Positions 9,515 through 17,900 of a DNA stretch of 57,754 bases are shown piece by piece. The DNA comes from an uncultured Bacillota bacterium (GTDB taxonomy: Bacteria > Bacillota > Clostridia > Oscillospirales > Oscillospiraceae). Position 1 is the first letter of the stretch, and the number at the start of each line of letters is the position of its first letter. The notes beneath the pieces were generated by a model. That model had not been told where the DNA came from. It saw nothing but the letters and a program-made list of their open reading frames with translations, and did not search any database. The stretch is from the NCBI GenBank assembly GCA_947073765.1, contig CAMTMZ010000011.1, positions 1 through 57,754 on the forward strand. Reading direction: 5' to 3'. The position numbers and the translations under genes are program-made.

Positions 9515-9725
9515 AGACGATATGATCGAGTTGGAGGGCATCGTCACTGAGGCCCTGCCTAATACAACGTTCCATGTGGACATCGGAAATGGCCACATTA
9601 TCCTGGCACATATTTCCGGCAAGCTGCGGATGAATTTTATCCGTATCCTGCCCGGCGACAAGGTGACGATCCAGATGTCGCCCTACGACCTGACCAGGGG
9701 AAGAATCACCTGGCGGTCTAAGTGA
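9507..9725 (+). CDS. infA: Translation initiation factor IF-1 (TTG start)
   Basis: An OB-fold factor that occupies the A site during initiation. It is the standard 72 aa: [19 protein letters not shown] at the start, ending [12 protein letters not shown]. The initiation codon is TTG at 9507, placed eight bases after AAGGAGGG (9491-9498). The ATG five codons later is too far inside the conserved protein. The stop codon lies within the first copy of a 134-bp tandem repeat. Confidence 0.97.
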   Translation: MAKDDMIELEGIVTEALPNTTFHVDIGNGHIILAHISGKLRMNFIRILPGDKVTIQMSPYDLTRGRITWRSK

Positions 9726-9987
9726 GAAGCGCTCGAGCCGTTGTGAGCAGCGAGCCTGGACCAAAGCGAGGAGGAGAAACCAAGACGCCGCAGGCGGCTG
9801 TTTCGAGTCTGAGCCGGAGGGAAGGGGAGCGTCGCGAACAGGCGAGGCGTGACAAGTGAGAAGCGCCCGAGCCGTCGTGAGCAGCGAGCCTGGACCAAAG
9901 CGAGGAGGAGAAACCAAGACGCCGCAGGCGGCTGTTTCGAGTCTGAGCCGGAGGGAAGGGGAGCGTCGCGAACAGGCGAGGCGTGAC
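9720..9987 (+). repeat. 134-bp intergenic element, two tandem copies
   Basis: Two nearly identical copies at 9720-9853 and 9854-9987 (period exactly 134 bp, only a few differences near the 5' part), followed by a further AAG. Each copy begins AAGTGAGAAGCGC, so the last Lys codon and stop of infA are reproduced at the junction. The core contains a purine-rich stretch (GCGAGGAGGAGAAACCAAG) and a GCCGCAGGCGGC palindrome. A related copy lies after rpoA. The pattern suggests a dispersed structured repeat, but its nature is unknown to me. Confidence 0.85.
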
Positions 9988-9993
9988 AAGTAA

Positions 9994-10182
<189 letters not shown>

Positions 10183-10200
10183 TTGGAGGTGCTGTAAAAA

Positions 10201-10566
10201 ATGGCTCGTATTGCCGGTATTGACCTGCCGAGAGAGAAGAGAATCGAGATCGGCCTCACTTATATCTACGGCATTGGGCGCACCAGCGCCAACAAGATCC
10301 TGGCTAAGGCCGGGGTAAATCCCGACACCCGCGTGAAGGACCTCACCGAAGAGGATGAGGCCAAGCTGCGTGAGGTGATCCACGACTACACCGTGGAGGG
10401 TGATCTGCGCCGCAACGTGGCGATGGACATCAAGCGGCTGACCGAAATTGGCTGCTACCGGGGCATCCGCCACCGCAAGGGGCTGCCTGTGCGCGGCCAG
10501 CGGTCCAAGACCAACGCCCGCACCCGCAAGGGTCCTAAGCGTACCGTTGCCAATAAGAAGAAGTAA
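10201..10566 (+). CDS. rpsM: 30S ribosomal protein S13
   Basis: A small-subunit head protein contacting P-site tRNA and bridging to the large subunit. It is 121 aa with the start [20 protein letters not shown], the motif [11 protein letters not shown] and the basic C-terminal end [24 protein letters not shown] lies upstream. Confidence 0.98.
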   Translation: MARIAGIDLPREKRIEIGLTYIYGIGRTSANKILAKAGVNPDTRVKDLTEEDEAKLREVIHDYTVEGDLRRNVAMDIKRLTEIGCYRGIRHRKGLPVRGQRSKTNARTRKGPKRTVANKKK

Positions 10567-10578
10567 GGAGGGATACAC

Positions 10579-10977
10579 ATGGCTGCGAACAAAGGTAAAA
10601 AAGTGGTGCGCAAGCGCCGCGAACGCAAGAACGTAGAGAGGGGCCAGGTGCATATCCGCTCCTCCTTTAACAACACCATGGTCACTGTGACCGACGCGCA
10701 GGGCAACGCCCTGTCCTGGGCCTCCTCCGGCGGCCTGGGCTTCCGCGGTTCCCGTAAGTCTACCCCCTACGCCGCCCAGACTGCCGCTGAGACGGCCGCC
10801 AAGGCCGCGATGGAGTATGGCCTGAAGACTGTTGAGGTCTATGTCAAGGGCCCCGGACAGGGCCGTGAGGCCGCCATCCGGGCGCTGCAGGCCGTGGGAC
10901 TGGAGGTCACCCTCATCAAGGACGTGACTCCCGTGCCCCACAACGGCTGCCGGCCCCCGAAGCGCCGCCGTGTCTGA
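10579..10977 (+). CDS. rpsK: 30S ribosomal protein S11
   Basis: A platform protein near the mRNA exit, 132 aa. Conserved segments are [34 protein letters not shown] and the C-terminal [18 protein letters not shown]. It is preceded by AAGGAGGG. Confidence 0.98.
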   Translation: MAANKGKKVVRKRRERKNVERGQVHIRSSFNNTMVTVTDAQGNALSWASSGGLGFRGSRKSTPYAAQTAAETAAKAAMEYGLKTVEVYVKGPGQGREAAIRALQAVGLEVTLIKDVTPVPHNGCRPPKRRRV

Positions 10978-11000
10978 TCGATTGAAGGAGGTTTTGACAG

Positions 11001-11603
11001 ATGGCTAGAAATATGCAGCCCATCGCCAAGCGGTGCAAGGCACTCAACCTGTCTCCCGCCGCCATGGGCTATGCCAAGAAGACGACCAACCGCAACCCCA
11101 AGGGCCAGATGCGCAAGAAGCAGTCTGAGTACGCCATGCAGCTGACCGAGAAGCAGAAGGTCAAGTTTGTTTACGGCATCATGGAGAAGCAGTTCCATAT
11201 GTACTACGAGAAGGCCAGCCGGATGCAGGGCAAGACAGGCGAGAACCTGCTGACCCTGATCGAGCGCCGCCTGGACAACGTGGTGTACCGTCTGGGCTTT
11301 GCCATGACCCGCCGGGAGGCCCGCCAGCTTACCACCCACGGCCACTTTACCGTCAACGGTCAGCGGGTGGACATCCCCTCCTACCTGGTTAAGGTGGGCG
11401 ACGTGATCGAGGTGCGGGAGAAGAGCCGCTCCTCCGTTAAGTTTAAGCGCCTGACCGGCGAGGACGCCCCCGTGGTCAACGTGCCCAAGTGGCTGGACCG
11501 CACCAAGAATACCCTCCAGGGCACCGTCGCTGCCATGCCCATCCGGGACGACATCGACTTCCCCGTGGAAGAGCACCTCATCGTCGAGCTGTATTCTAAG
11601 TAA
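11001..11603 (+). CDS. rpsD: 30S ribosomal protein S4, zinc-free form
   Basis: A primary 16S assembly protein, 200 aa, with the S4 RNA-binding segment [20 protein letters not shown]. The N-terminus has only one cysteine (KRCKALN), so this is the form without the zinc site. In Bacillus the gene is unlinked; here it sits in the alpha operon between rpsK and rpoA, as in many Clostridia. AAGGAGG precedes the start. Confidence 0.97.
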   Translation: MARNMQPIAKRCKALNLSPAAMGYAKKTTNRNPKGQMRKKQSEYAMQLTEKQKVKFVYGIMEKQFHMYYEKASRMQGKTGENLLTLIERRLDNVVYRLGFAMTRREARQLTTHGHFTVNGQRVDIPSYLVKVGDVIEVREKSRSSVKFKRLTGEDAPVVNVPKWLDRTKNTLQGTVAAMPIRDDIDFPVEEHLIVELYSK

Positions 11604-11808
11604 TTCGTTGTTGGGCGTGCTGTGTAGAACATGCGTGGGACCCGCCCACCGGGCGGGTCATATCCAGATCAGAACATGACCCGTCGAGGGCGGCGGGCCC
11701 CGCGTTCACAGACAGCCCGGCGGTTTTAGACTTAGAGAACCCTCAGATATTGGTGAGCTGAATGAGGCGGCGCGCGGCGCCGCCGAGAAAAGGAGGGTAT
11801 TCCAGCAT
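11604..11808 (+). other. Intergenic stretch between rpsD and rpoA with a strong hairpin
   Basis: About 205 bp without a gene. A perfect 9-bp stem (11639-11647 with 11651-11659, three-base loop) has no U-run after it, so it is not a standard terminator. Further on there is a GC palindrome, GGCGGCGCGCGGCGCCGCC, near 11766-11784, just before the AAGGAGGG of rpoA. These may affect expression of rpoA relative to rpsD; no known RNA family is recognised. Confidence 0.5.
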
Positions 11809-12759
11809 ATGATAGAAATTGAAAAGCCCCGCATTGATTGTATTGAAAATCCCAGCGACGCCTCCTACGGCAAGTACGTGGTGGAGCCGCTGGAGCGGGG
11901 TTATGGCACCACCTTGGGCAACTCCCTGCGGCGCATCCTGCTCTCCTCCCTGCCCGGCACCGCTGTGACCTCCATCAAGATCTCCGGGGTGCAGCACGAG
12001 TTTACCACCATTCCGGGGGTAAAGGAGGATGTGACGGAGATCGTTCTGAATGTGAAGGGGATTATCGCCAAGCTTTATAGCGAGGGGAGCAAGACCGTTC
12101 ACATTGAGGCCGCCGGGGAATGCAAGGTGACTGCTGGCGATATCAAAGCGGACGCCGATGTGGAGATCCTCAACCCGGGGCTGCACATCGCGACTTTGGG
12201 GCCGGACGCCTCCCTGTCGATGGAGCTGACCCTGTCCCACGGACGGGGCTATGTCTCCGCAGACAAGAACAAGCCCGCCCAGTCCATCATCGGAGTGATC
12301 CCTGTGGACTCTATCTACACCCCTGTCCGCAAGGTCAACTACACAGTGGAGAATACCCGTGTGGGAGACGCCACCGATTACGACAAGCTGACCCTGGAGG
12401 TGTGGACCAACGGCACCATCGACGCCCGGGACGCCGTCTCTCTGGGAGCCCGTATCCTGTGCGACCACTTTACCCTGTTCACCGACCTGTCGGAGACCAT
12501 GGGCAGCCGCTCCACTGTAGTGGAGAAGGCGGAGGCTCAGCGGGACAAGGTGATGGAGATGACCATTGACGATATGGACCTGTCCGTGCGCTCCTACAAC
12601 TGTCTGAAGCGGGCCAACATCAACACGGTGGAGGACCTGATCTCTAAGACAGAAGAGGAGATGATGAAGGTTCGCAATCTGGGCCGCAAGTCCCTGGAGG
12701 AGGTCATCAACAAGCTTTCCATGATGGGCCTGTCCTTGGCCAGCGAGGAAAGCAACTAA
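11809..12759 (+). CDS. rpoA: RNA polymerase alpha subunit
   Basis: Its dimer is the scaffold for RNA polymerase assembly, and its C-terminal domain binds UP elements and activators. It is 316 aa. The N-terminal domain contains [20 protein letters not shown] and SSLPGTAV. The C-terminal domain (about 245-310) contains [18 protein letters not shown] and [20 protein letters not shown] is placed about nine bases before the ATG. A repeat element starts at its last codons. Confidence 0.98.
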   Translation: MIEIEKPRIDCIENPSDASYGKYVVEPLERGYGTTLGNSLRRILLSSLPGTAVTSIKISGVQHEFTTIPGVKEDVTEIVLNVKGIIAKLYSEGSKTVHIEAAGECKVTAGDIKADADVEILNPGLHIATLGPDASLSMELTLSHGRGYVSADKNKPAQSIIGVIPVDSIYTPVRKVNYTVENTRVGDATDYDKLTLEVWTNGTIDARDAVSLGARILCDHFTLFTDLSETMGSRSTVVEKAEAQRDKVMEMTIDDMDLSVRSYNCLKRANINTVEDLISKTEEEMMKVRNLGRKSLEEVINKLSMMGLSLASEESN

Positions 12760-12915
12760 GCGCCGAATCCCCGAGCAGGGGAGCTTGGACCGAAGTGAGG
12801 AGGAGAAACCAAGGCGCCGAAGGCGGCTGTTTCGAGTCCGAGACGGAGGGAAAGCGACCCGGCCGCGAGGGGATCGAGGCGTGAGAACAACTAAGCGCCG
12901 AATCCCCAAGCAGGG
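12753..12915 (+). repeat. 135-bp intergenic element after rpoA with duplicated start
   Basis: A diverged relative of the infA-rpmJ repeats, sharing the purine-rich core (GAGGAGGAGAAACCAAG) and the GGCGGCTGTTTCGAGTC segment. The unit begins at the final Asn codon and stop of rpoA. The first 28 or so bases (CAACTAAGCGCCGAATCCCC then AGCAGGGG) recur 135 bp later at 12888, one base different. As with infA, the repeat boundary coincides with the stop codon of the preceding gene. CTTGG and CCAAG flank the core and could pair. Confidence 0.8.
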
Positions 12916-13002
12916 GTGTATCACACGATGCGTATGTAACGTTCCGCTTAATGAACGAATTTAAACGGATCCCGCCACGCGGGATCGAAGGAGTGCTTTA
13001 TC

Positions 13003-13347
13003 ATGTCTCAGAAGAACCGCAAGCTGGGCCGCACCAGCGACCAGCGCCGGGCCATGCTCCGGGCTATGGTCACCTATCTGCTGGAGAACGGCCAGATTAA
13101 GACCACCGTCACCCGCGCCAAGGAAGTGGCTCCCGTGGCGGAGAAGATGATTACCCTGGCGAAGAACAACACCCTGGCCTCCTACCGGCAGGCTCTGTCC
13201 TACATCACCAAGGAGGACGTGGCCAACAAGCTGTTTAAGGAGATTGGGCCCAAGTACGCCGACCGCAATGGCGGCTACACCCGTGTTGTCCGCATCGGCC
13301 CCCGCCGGGGCGACGCCGCTGAGATGGCGATTATCCAGTTGGTGTAA
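13003..13347 (+). CDS. rplQ: 50S ribosomal protein L17
   Basis: A protein around the exit tunnel, 114 aa, with the start [20 protein letters not shown] and the end [24 protein letters not shown] motif lies near 12987. It is the last gene of the cluster and is followed by a strong terminator. Confidence 0.98.
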   Translation: MSQKNRKLGRTSDQRRAMLRAMVTYLLENGQIKTTVTRAKEVAPVAEKMITLAKNNTLASYRQALSYITKEDVANKLFKEIGPKYADRNGGYTRVVRIGPRRGDAAEMAIIQLV

Positions 13348-13352
13348 AGAAT

Positions 13353-13384
13353 AAAAATCCCGTTCCGCCAGGAACGGGATTTTT
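13353..13384 (+). terminator. Terminator of the ribosomal cluster
   Basis: A perfect 14-bp stem (13353-13366 with 13371-13384, loop GCCA). The A-rich left arm and T-rich right arm make it usable in both directions. It closes the rplQ transcript. Confidence 0.9.
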
Positions 13385-13404
13385 ATTGAGAGAGGTGTGC
13401 CCGG

Positions 13405-13617
13405 ATGCGCGATCATCGGATGGATCTGTTTAAATGTATCGCTATCTGCAGTGCGGTATTTCTGCATATCACAAGTGGTCTGTGGGACTGTCCGATCACC
13501 GTTCTGCTGCTGATGATAGCGGTCCTGAAATGGCCGGAGGTGAGACAAAGGCCGGTGAGCCGGCGGATGTGCCGGTACGGAAGCTCCCTATTTATCGCGG
13601 CGGCCTATCTACGGTAG
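13405..13617 (+). CDS. Small hydrophobic protein, function unknown
   Basis: A 70-aa frame starting MRDHRMDLFKCIAICSAVFL after AGAGAGGTG. It has one or two likely membrane segments (about residues 8-26 and 31-43) and a basic middle. It lies just after the rplQ terminator and no homologous family is recognised. A second frame (13434-13661) overlaps it but looks less like a protein. It may be a real small membrane protein or chance coding. Confidence 0.4.
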   Translation: MRDHRMDLFKCIAICSAVFLHITSGLWDCPITVLLLMIAVLKWPEVRQRPVSRRMCRYGSSLFIAAAYLR

Positions 13618-13751
13618 CGGCGCTGGTCCACTGGGGAATGGGGAGGCTGAAAAGGGAGTGAGCAGCCAGAGAACCGGTTTTTTCTATTTCCTTTTTGCGG
13701 GATATGCGCTATAATATGAAAAACGCCGCCAGATCAAGGAGGAAACTCAGT

Positions 13752-14561
13752 ATGGGTGAATTTAAGGGAAGCAAAAACTATGTGGCCTCGGAGGAGCTGC
13801 TCCGGGCGGCCAACATCGCCATGGTGCTGGAAAAGCCGCTGCTGATCAAAGGGGAGCCGGGTACCGGCAAGACCATGCTGGCTGAGGCCATTGCCCAGGC
13901 GATGGGGAAGAAGCTGGTTATCTGGAACATCAAGTCCACCACCAAGGCCCAGGATGGCCTGTATGTTTACGACGTGGTCCAGCGGTTGTACGACAGCCAG
14001 TTTGGGGGCCAGGGGGTGGACGATATTGAAAAGTATGTGCGCCTGGGCAAGCTGGGGGAGGCCTTTACCGATGAGGAGCAGGTGATTCTCCTCATCGACG
14101 AGATTGACAAGGCTGACCTGGAGTTTCCCAACGACCTGCTGTGGGAGCTGGACCGGATGGAGTTTTACATCCCAGAGACAGGGCGGACCGTAAAGGCCAG
14201 ACACCGGCCGGTGGTGATTATTACCTCCAACGCGGAGAAGGAGCTGCCCGACGCCTTTTTACGCCGGTGTGTGTTCCACTACATCGAGTTCCCGGACAAG
14301 GAACTGATGGGGGAGATTATCCGGGTGCACTATCCAGATATAGACAGGCGGCTGCTGGGCCAGGTGCTGGAGGCCTTTTATAAGATCCGGAGCCTGCCCC
14401 AGATTAAGAAAAAGCCCTCCACCAGCGAGATTCTCGACTGGATTCAAGCCCTGCAGCACGGGGGCGCGGATGTGGGACGGATTGCGAAAGAGGTGCCCTA
14501 TCTGGGGGTGCTGCTGAAAAAGAATGAGGACATCGATATGCTGCGCAGGCAGTGGCGGTGA
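13752..14561 (+). CDS. MoxR-type AAA+ ATPase
   Basis: Probable chaperone-like ATPase that remodels or activates partner proteins, 269 aa from the ATG at 13752 (MGEFKGSKNYVASEELLR), preceded by AAGGAGGAAAC. Walker A GEPGTGKTML lies at about residues 37-46, Walker B VILLIDEIDKAD at about 112-123 and the sensor 1 region VVIITSNAEKELPDAFLRRC at about 154-173. A TATAAT box sits at 13710-13715 without a clear -35. MoxR genes usually pair with a von Willebrand A-domain protein; none follows here, and the next gene is an amidohydrolase ten bases on. Confidence 0.85.
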   Translation: MGEFKGSKNYVASEELLRAANIAMVLEKPLLIKGEPGTGKTMLAEAIAQAMGKKLVIWNIKSTTKAQDGLYVYDVVQRLYDSQFGGQGVDDIEKYVRLGKLGEAFTDEEQVILLIDEIDKADLEFPNDLLWELDRMEFYIPETGRTVKARHRPVVIITSNAEKELPDAFLRRCVFHYIEFPDKELMGEIIRVHYPDIDRRLLGQVLEAFYKIRSLPQIKKKPSTSEILDWIQALQHGGADVGRIAKEVPYLGVLLKKNEDIDMLRRQWR

Positions 14562-14571
14562 GGTGGGAGCT

Positions 14572-15393
14572 ATGAGGATAATTGACGCCCATCTGCATCT
14601 GTTTCCCCCCTCCCCGGAGACTGACGCTATGGCGGAGGCGGTGGGTCATGAGAACTCTACCGGTCACCTGCGGGAGGTCTTTGGAAAACTGGGGATAGTA
14701 CACGGGGTGGTGATGGGCAACCGCAGCCTGGAGCCGGAGTACCACAACTACCCGGAGGACCTGTTCCACTACTGCGTCGGCCTGGACAGCGCCCTGATGG
14801 GGCGGGGGGAGCGGCCTGTACCCGACCTGGCGGACAGAGTGGAGGAAAATTTAAAACGGGAAAACTGCTGCGGGGTGAAGCTGTATCCGGGATACAACCG
14901 GCTGTGGCTTTCTGACGCCATATATGAGCCGGTGTATGAGCTGGCGGCCCGGTATGACAAGCCGGTGGCCGTGCATATGGGTCTGACGGCCTTCCCCAGA
15001 ACCCACCTGAAATATGCCCACCCTCTGACTCTGGACGAGGTAGCGGCGGACCACAAGAGAACCCGGTTTGTCATGTGCCACTTTGGAAACCCGTTTTTAG
15101 AGAGCGCCGCCGCGGTGGTAGAGAAGAACCCCAATGTGGCCGCGGACCTGTCCGGACTGCTGGAGGGGAGGGTGGATTTGGACCAATATTTCCGGGAGCA
15201 GGCGGGCTACGCCGGGCAGCTTGCAACTTGGCTGACCGCCATCGGACAGTGGGATAATATCCTCTACGGCACCGATTGGCCCATTGTCAACTTGGAGGAG
15301 TATATCCACTTTGTGCAGAGACTGGTGCCGGAGCGGCACTGGGAGAAGGTTTTTTTCCAAAACGCCAACCGGGTTTACGGATTGAGTCTGTAA
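14572..15393 (+). CDS. Amidohydrolase family 2 (TIM-barrel) protein
   Basis: A metal-dependent hydrolase-type protein of 273 aa. Strand 1 carries the metal motif IDAHLHLF, and later strands carry GVKLYPGYNR, PVAVHMGL, RFVMCHFGNP and ILYGTDWPI, as in the Amidohydro_2/ACMSD-like family. The substrate cannot be predicted. GAGGTGGGAGC precedes the ATG at 14572, and the gene follows the MoxR gene closely, so they probably share a transcript. A similar family member lies at 23840-24694 on the other strand. Confidence 0.8.
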   Translation: MRIIDAHLHLFPPSPETDAMAEAVGHENSTGHLREVFGKLGIVHGVVMGNRSLEPEYHNYPEDLFHYCVGLDSALMGRGERPVPDLADRVEENLKRENCCGVKLYPGYNRLWLSDAIYEPVYELAARYDKPVAVHMGLTAFPRTHLKYAHPLTLDEVAADHKRTRFVMCHFGNPFLESAAAVVEKNPNVAADLSGLLEGRVDLDQYFREQAGYAGQLATWLTAIGQWDNILYGTDWPIVNLEEYIHFVQRLVPERHWEKVFFQNANRVYGLSL

Positions 15394-15403
15394 GGATAAA
15401 AAC

Positions 15404-15443
15404 GCCCCCCGGGAGCTGTATGCTCCAGGGGGCCGGAGTTTTT
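15404..15443 (+). terminator. Terminator after the amidohydrolase
   Basis: A GC-rich stem: CCCCCGGGAGC (from 15406) pairs with GCTCC and GGGGG (to 15432) with one bulge, followed by CGGAGTTTTTA. An A-run precedes it, so it may also serve the RHH gene coming from the opposite direction. Confidence 0.75.
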
Positions 15444-15607
15444 AGGTGCCGGCTAAGAGGAGGCTCAGCCGGCAATGCAAGGACAAATATGCACAGGCGG
15501 TCTTTCGACCATCGATAGTATATCACAGGGGTCAGACGTTTTCAAGAGTAAATTTGCATTTTTTTAAAAAATTTCATGGAAAAGAAGTAAATAAGAATGA
15601 ATTTCAA

Positions 15608-15802
15608 TTACATTTCGTCAGACTCTATTTTTATACGCGGCAGTGCATAATCGAGCATAAGACCGATCAGCTCATTTCGGCTGTGTCCGGTGCGTGTGGC
15701 AATTTCCTCAATGCCCTGAAAGGTTCGTTCTTTGAGGCGAATGGAAAAGGTTCGATAACCATCATCACCCCTTACTTTAATTTTAAGTTGTTCGTCAGCC
15801 AT
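15608..15802 (-). CDS. Ribbon-helix-helix (CopG/Arc-like) DNA-binding protein
   Basis: A 64-aa protein with the pattern of a ribbon-helix-helix repressor: a beta strand (YRTFSIRLKERTF) followed by two helices (GIEEIATRTGHSRNELI and LMLDYALPRI). It starts at 15802 after ATAGGAGGT. It is divergently transcribed from the small gene at 15902, and a 17-bp palindrome lies in the shared promoter region. It is likely a repressor of itself or its neighbour. The stretch on its 3' side up to the terminator (15444-15607) holds nothing I recognise. Confidence 0.7.
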   Translation of the reverse strand: MADEQLKIKVRGDDGYRTFSIRLKERTFQGIEEIATRTGHSRNELIGLMLDYALPRIKIESDEM

Positions 15803-15833
15803 AAAATTAACCTCCTATAAACATATTTTACAC

Positions 15834-15862
15834 TTGAGAATGATGAGAAAATATGTTATAAT
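15834..15862 (+). promoter_or_regulatory. Promoter of the 88-aa small gene
   Basis: TTGAGA at 15834-15839 and TATAAT at 15857-15862 with a 17-bp spacer. Transcription would start near 15869, inside the palindrome described next. Confidence 0.85.
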
Positions 15863-15866
15863 TTAT

Positions 15867-15883
15867 ACATGTTTAAAACATGT
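15867..15883. promoter_or_regulatory. Palindromic operator candidate
   Basis: ACATGTT-TAA-AACATGT is a perfect 7-bp inverted repeat placed at the transcription start. Its position between divergent genes, one of which encodes an RHH protein, makes it a natural repressor site. Confidence 0.55.
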
Positions 15884-15901
15884 TAAATTGGAGGGAGTGC
15901 G

Positions 15902-16168
15902 ATGAAGGAAGAAAAAGACATCATTTCCACTGCCCTGTATCAGGCCGAGGTTGGTAAAATGGTGCTGGACTATGTGGGGAGGCTCCACCCGACCATCATA
16001 CAGGACGCCATGGAGAGACGGGCGGTGCGGACACTGGAGGCCATTCGGGCCGTTTTGGAGGACGGCACCCGAGGCGGACCGGAGTGCCTGGAACAGGTGG
16101 GCGCATTGATTGCCCTCTATCACCAGGAGCTGAACGTAAAGATTGACCGCCGCAGTGAGTTGGGGTGA
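15902..16168 (+). CDS. Small helical protein, function unknown
   Basis: An 88-aa protein beginning MKEEKDIISTALYQAEVGKM after TTGGAGGGAG. It is mostly helical with no membrane segment, no cysteine cluster and no recognised domain. It has a consensus promoter and its own terminator, and sits divergent to an RHH regulator, so it is likely a single-gene unit controlled by that regulator. A toxin-antitoxin role is possible but nothing in the sequence proves it. Confidence 0.6.
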   Translation: MKEEKDIISTALYQAEVGKMVLDYVGRLHPTIIQDAMERRAVRTLEAIRAVLEDGTRGGPECLEQVGALIALYHQELNVKIDRRSELG

Positions 16169-16176
16169 AGGAAAAA

Positions 16177-16210
16177 GACAGCGTTTTTCAAAAAAACGCT
16201 GTCTTTTTTT
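16177..16210 (+). terminator. Terminator after the 88-aa gene
   Basis: GACAGCG with an A/T continuation pairs with CGCTGTC across 16177-16203, followed directly by seven T residues: a textbook intrinsic terminator. Confidence 0.92.
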
Positions 16211-16267
16211 CCGGCCTTGTGGTATGATGGTCAACGAATCATTTGAGCATCAAAAAGGAGAACGACT

Positions 16268-17863
16268 ATGATTACTGTCACCGACCTGAGCTTGAACTAC
16301 AGCGGCACCCCGCTGTTTTCCCATGTAGATTTGCAGTTTCTCCGGGGTAACTGCTACGGCATCATCGGCGCCAACGGCGCCGGAAAATCCACCTTTTTGA
16401 AGATCCTCTCCGGCGAGCTGGACTCCACCTCCGGGCAGGTGTCCATCCTGCCCAATACCCGCATGTCTGTGCTCAAGCAGGACCAGAACGCCTACGACGC
16501 CTACAACGTGATGGACACCGTGATTATGGGCAACCAGCGGCTGTATGACATCGGCAGGGAGAAGGAGGCTCTGTACGCCAAGGAGGAGATGACAGACGAG
16601 GACGGGATGCTGGCCTGCCAGCTGGAGGAGGAGTATGCCGAGCTGGGGGGCTGGGAGGCGGAGAGCGACGCCAGCCGCATCCTCCAGGGGCTGGGCATCA
16701 GCACCGAGCTGCATTACAACGACATGGCTACCCTGGATGCCCGTTTGAAGGTGAAAGTGCTGCTGGCCCAGGCGCTGTTCGGCAGTCCTGACCTGCTGAT
16801 GATGGACGAGCCCACCAACAACCTGGACATTGACGCCGTCAACTGGCTGGAGGACTTTCTGCTGGACTTTGAGGGCACTGTGATCGTGGTGTCTCACGAC
16901 CGGCATTTTCTGAACACGGTGTGCACCCACATTGTGGATATCGACTATGGAAAAATCAAGATGTATGTGGGCAACTATGACTTTTGGTATGAGTCCTCTC
17001 AGCTGGTGCAGCAGCTCATCAAGAGCCAGAACAAGCGCAACGAGGAGAAAATCAAGGAGCTGCAGGACTTCATCTCCCGCTTCTCCGCCAACAAGTCCAA
17101 GAGCAAGCAGGCCACCGCCCGGCGCAAGCTGCTGGACAAACTCACCGTGGAGGAGATGCCGGCTTCCTCCCGCCGCTACCCCTGGGTGGGCTTCTCCCCT
17201 GATCGGGAGGTGGGCAAGGATATCCTCTTTGTCACCGATGTGTCCAAGACCATCGACGGGGTGAAGGTGCTGGACAAGGTGAGCTTTATCGTAGGCCACG
17301 ATGAGAAAATTGCCTTTGTGGGGGACAACGAGAACGCCCACACCGCCCTGTTCAAAATTCTGGCCGGGGAGATGGAGCCTGACGAGGGAAATGTGAAATG
17401 GGGGCAGACGGCCACCTTCTCCTACTTCCCCAAGGACAACACCCGGTATTTTCAGGACTGTGACGACAATCTGGTACAGTGGCTGCGGCAGTTCTCCCCC
17501 GATCCCCAGGAGCAGTACCTGCGGGGCTTTTTGGGGCGGATGCTCTTCTCCGGAGATGAGGTATATAAAGCGGTGAAGGTGCTATCCGGCGGGGAGAAGG
17601 TGCGGTGCATGCTCTCCCGGATGATGCTGTCCGGGGCCAATGTGCTCATGCTGGACCAGCCCACCAACCATCTGGACCTGGAGTCCATCGCCGCGCTGAA
17701 CAAGGGGCTGGAGGCCGTGAAATGCAATGTGCTGGTGGCCTCCCATGACCACCAGCTGATTCAGACGGTGTGCAACCGGGTATTTGATTTTACCGCAGAC
17801 GGCAGGCTCATCGACCGGAAGATGACCTACGATGAATATCTGGACAGCCAGAAGGAAGGATAA
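16268..17863 (+). CDS. ABC-F family ATPase, YkpA/YbiT-like, degenerate second half
   Basis: Soluble ABC-F proteins bind ribosomes and affect translation or antibiotic protection. It is 531 aa with two nucleotide-binding halves and no membrane segments. Half 1 has Walker A GANGAGKST (about 36-44) and Walker B LLMMDEPTNNLD, but the signature LSGGE is replaced by LDARLKVKVL. Half 2 has a good signature, LSGGEKVRC, but its Walker A reads GDNENAHTALF without the catalytic Lys, and Walker B reads LMLDQPTNHLD with Gln for Glu. Partly degenerate sites occur in the YkpA branch. The single composite site of half-1 Walker A/B with the half-2 signature stays complete. AAGGAG precedes the ATG. Confidence 0.9.
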   Translation: MITVTDLSLNYSGTPLFSHVDLQFLRGNCYGIIGANGAGKSTFLKILSGELDSTSGQVSILPNTRMSVLKQDQNAYDAYNVMDTVIMGNQRLYDIGREKEALYAKEEMTDEDGMLACQLEEEYAELGGWEAESDASRILQGLGISTELHYNDMATLDARLKVKVLLAQALFGSPDLLMMDEPTNNLDIDAVNWLEDFLLDFEGTVIVVSHDRHFLNTVCTHIVDIDYGKIKMYVGNYDFWYESSQLVQQLIKSQNKRNEEKIKELQDFISRFSANKSKSKQATARRKLLDKLTVEEMPASSRRYPWVGFSPDREVGKDILFVTDVSKTIDGVKVLDKVSFIVGHDEKIAFVGDNENAHTALFKILAGEMEPDEGNVKWGQTATFSYFPKDNTRYFQDCDDNLVQWLRQFSPDPQEQYLRGFLGRMLFSGDEVYKAVKVLSGGEKVRCMLSRMMLSGANVLMLDQPTNHLDLESIAALNKGLEAVKCNVLVASHDHQLIQTVCNRVFDFTADGRLIDRKMTYDEYLDSQKEG

Positions 17864-17864
17864 A

Positions 17865-17894
17865 GCAGGGCCCCGCCATCAGGCGGGGCCCTGC
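17865..17894. terminator. Bidirectional hairpin between convergent genes
   Basis: A perfect 13-bp GC-rich stem (GCAGGGCCCCGCC, 17865-17877 with 17882-17894, loop ATCA) between the ABC-F gene and the opposing SH3b protein gene. U-runs are short on both sides. Confidence 0.75.
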
Positions 17895-17900
17895 TTATGA

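Noticed and set aside
11639-11659. Intrinsic terminator between rpsD and rpoA
   Set aside because: Strong stem but no U-run, and rpoA follows without another promoter, so termination is unlikely to be complete.
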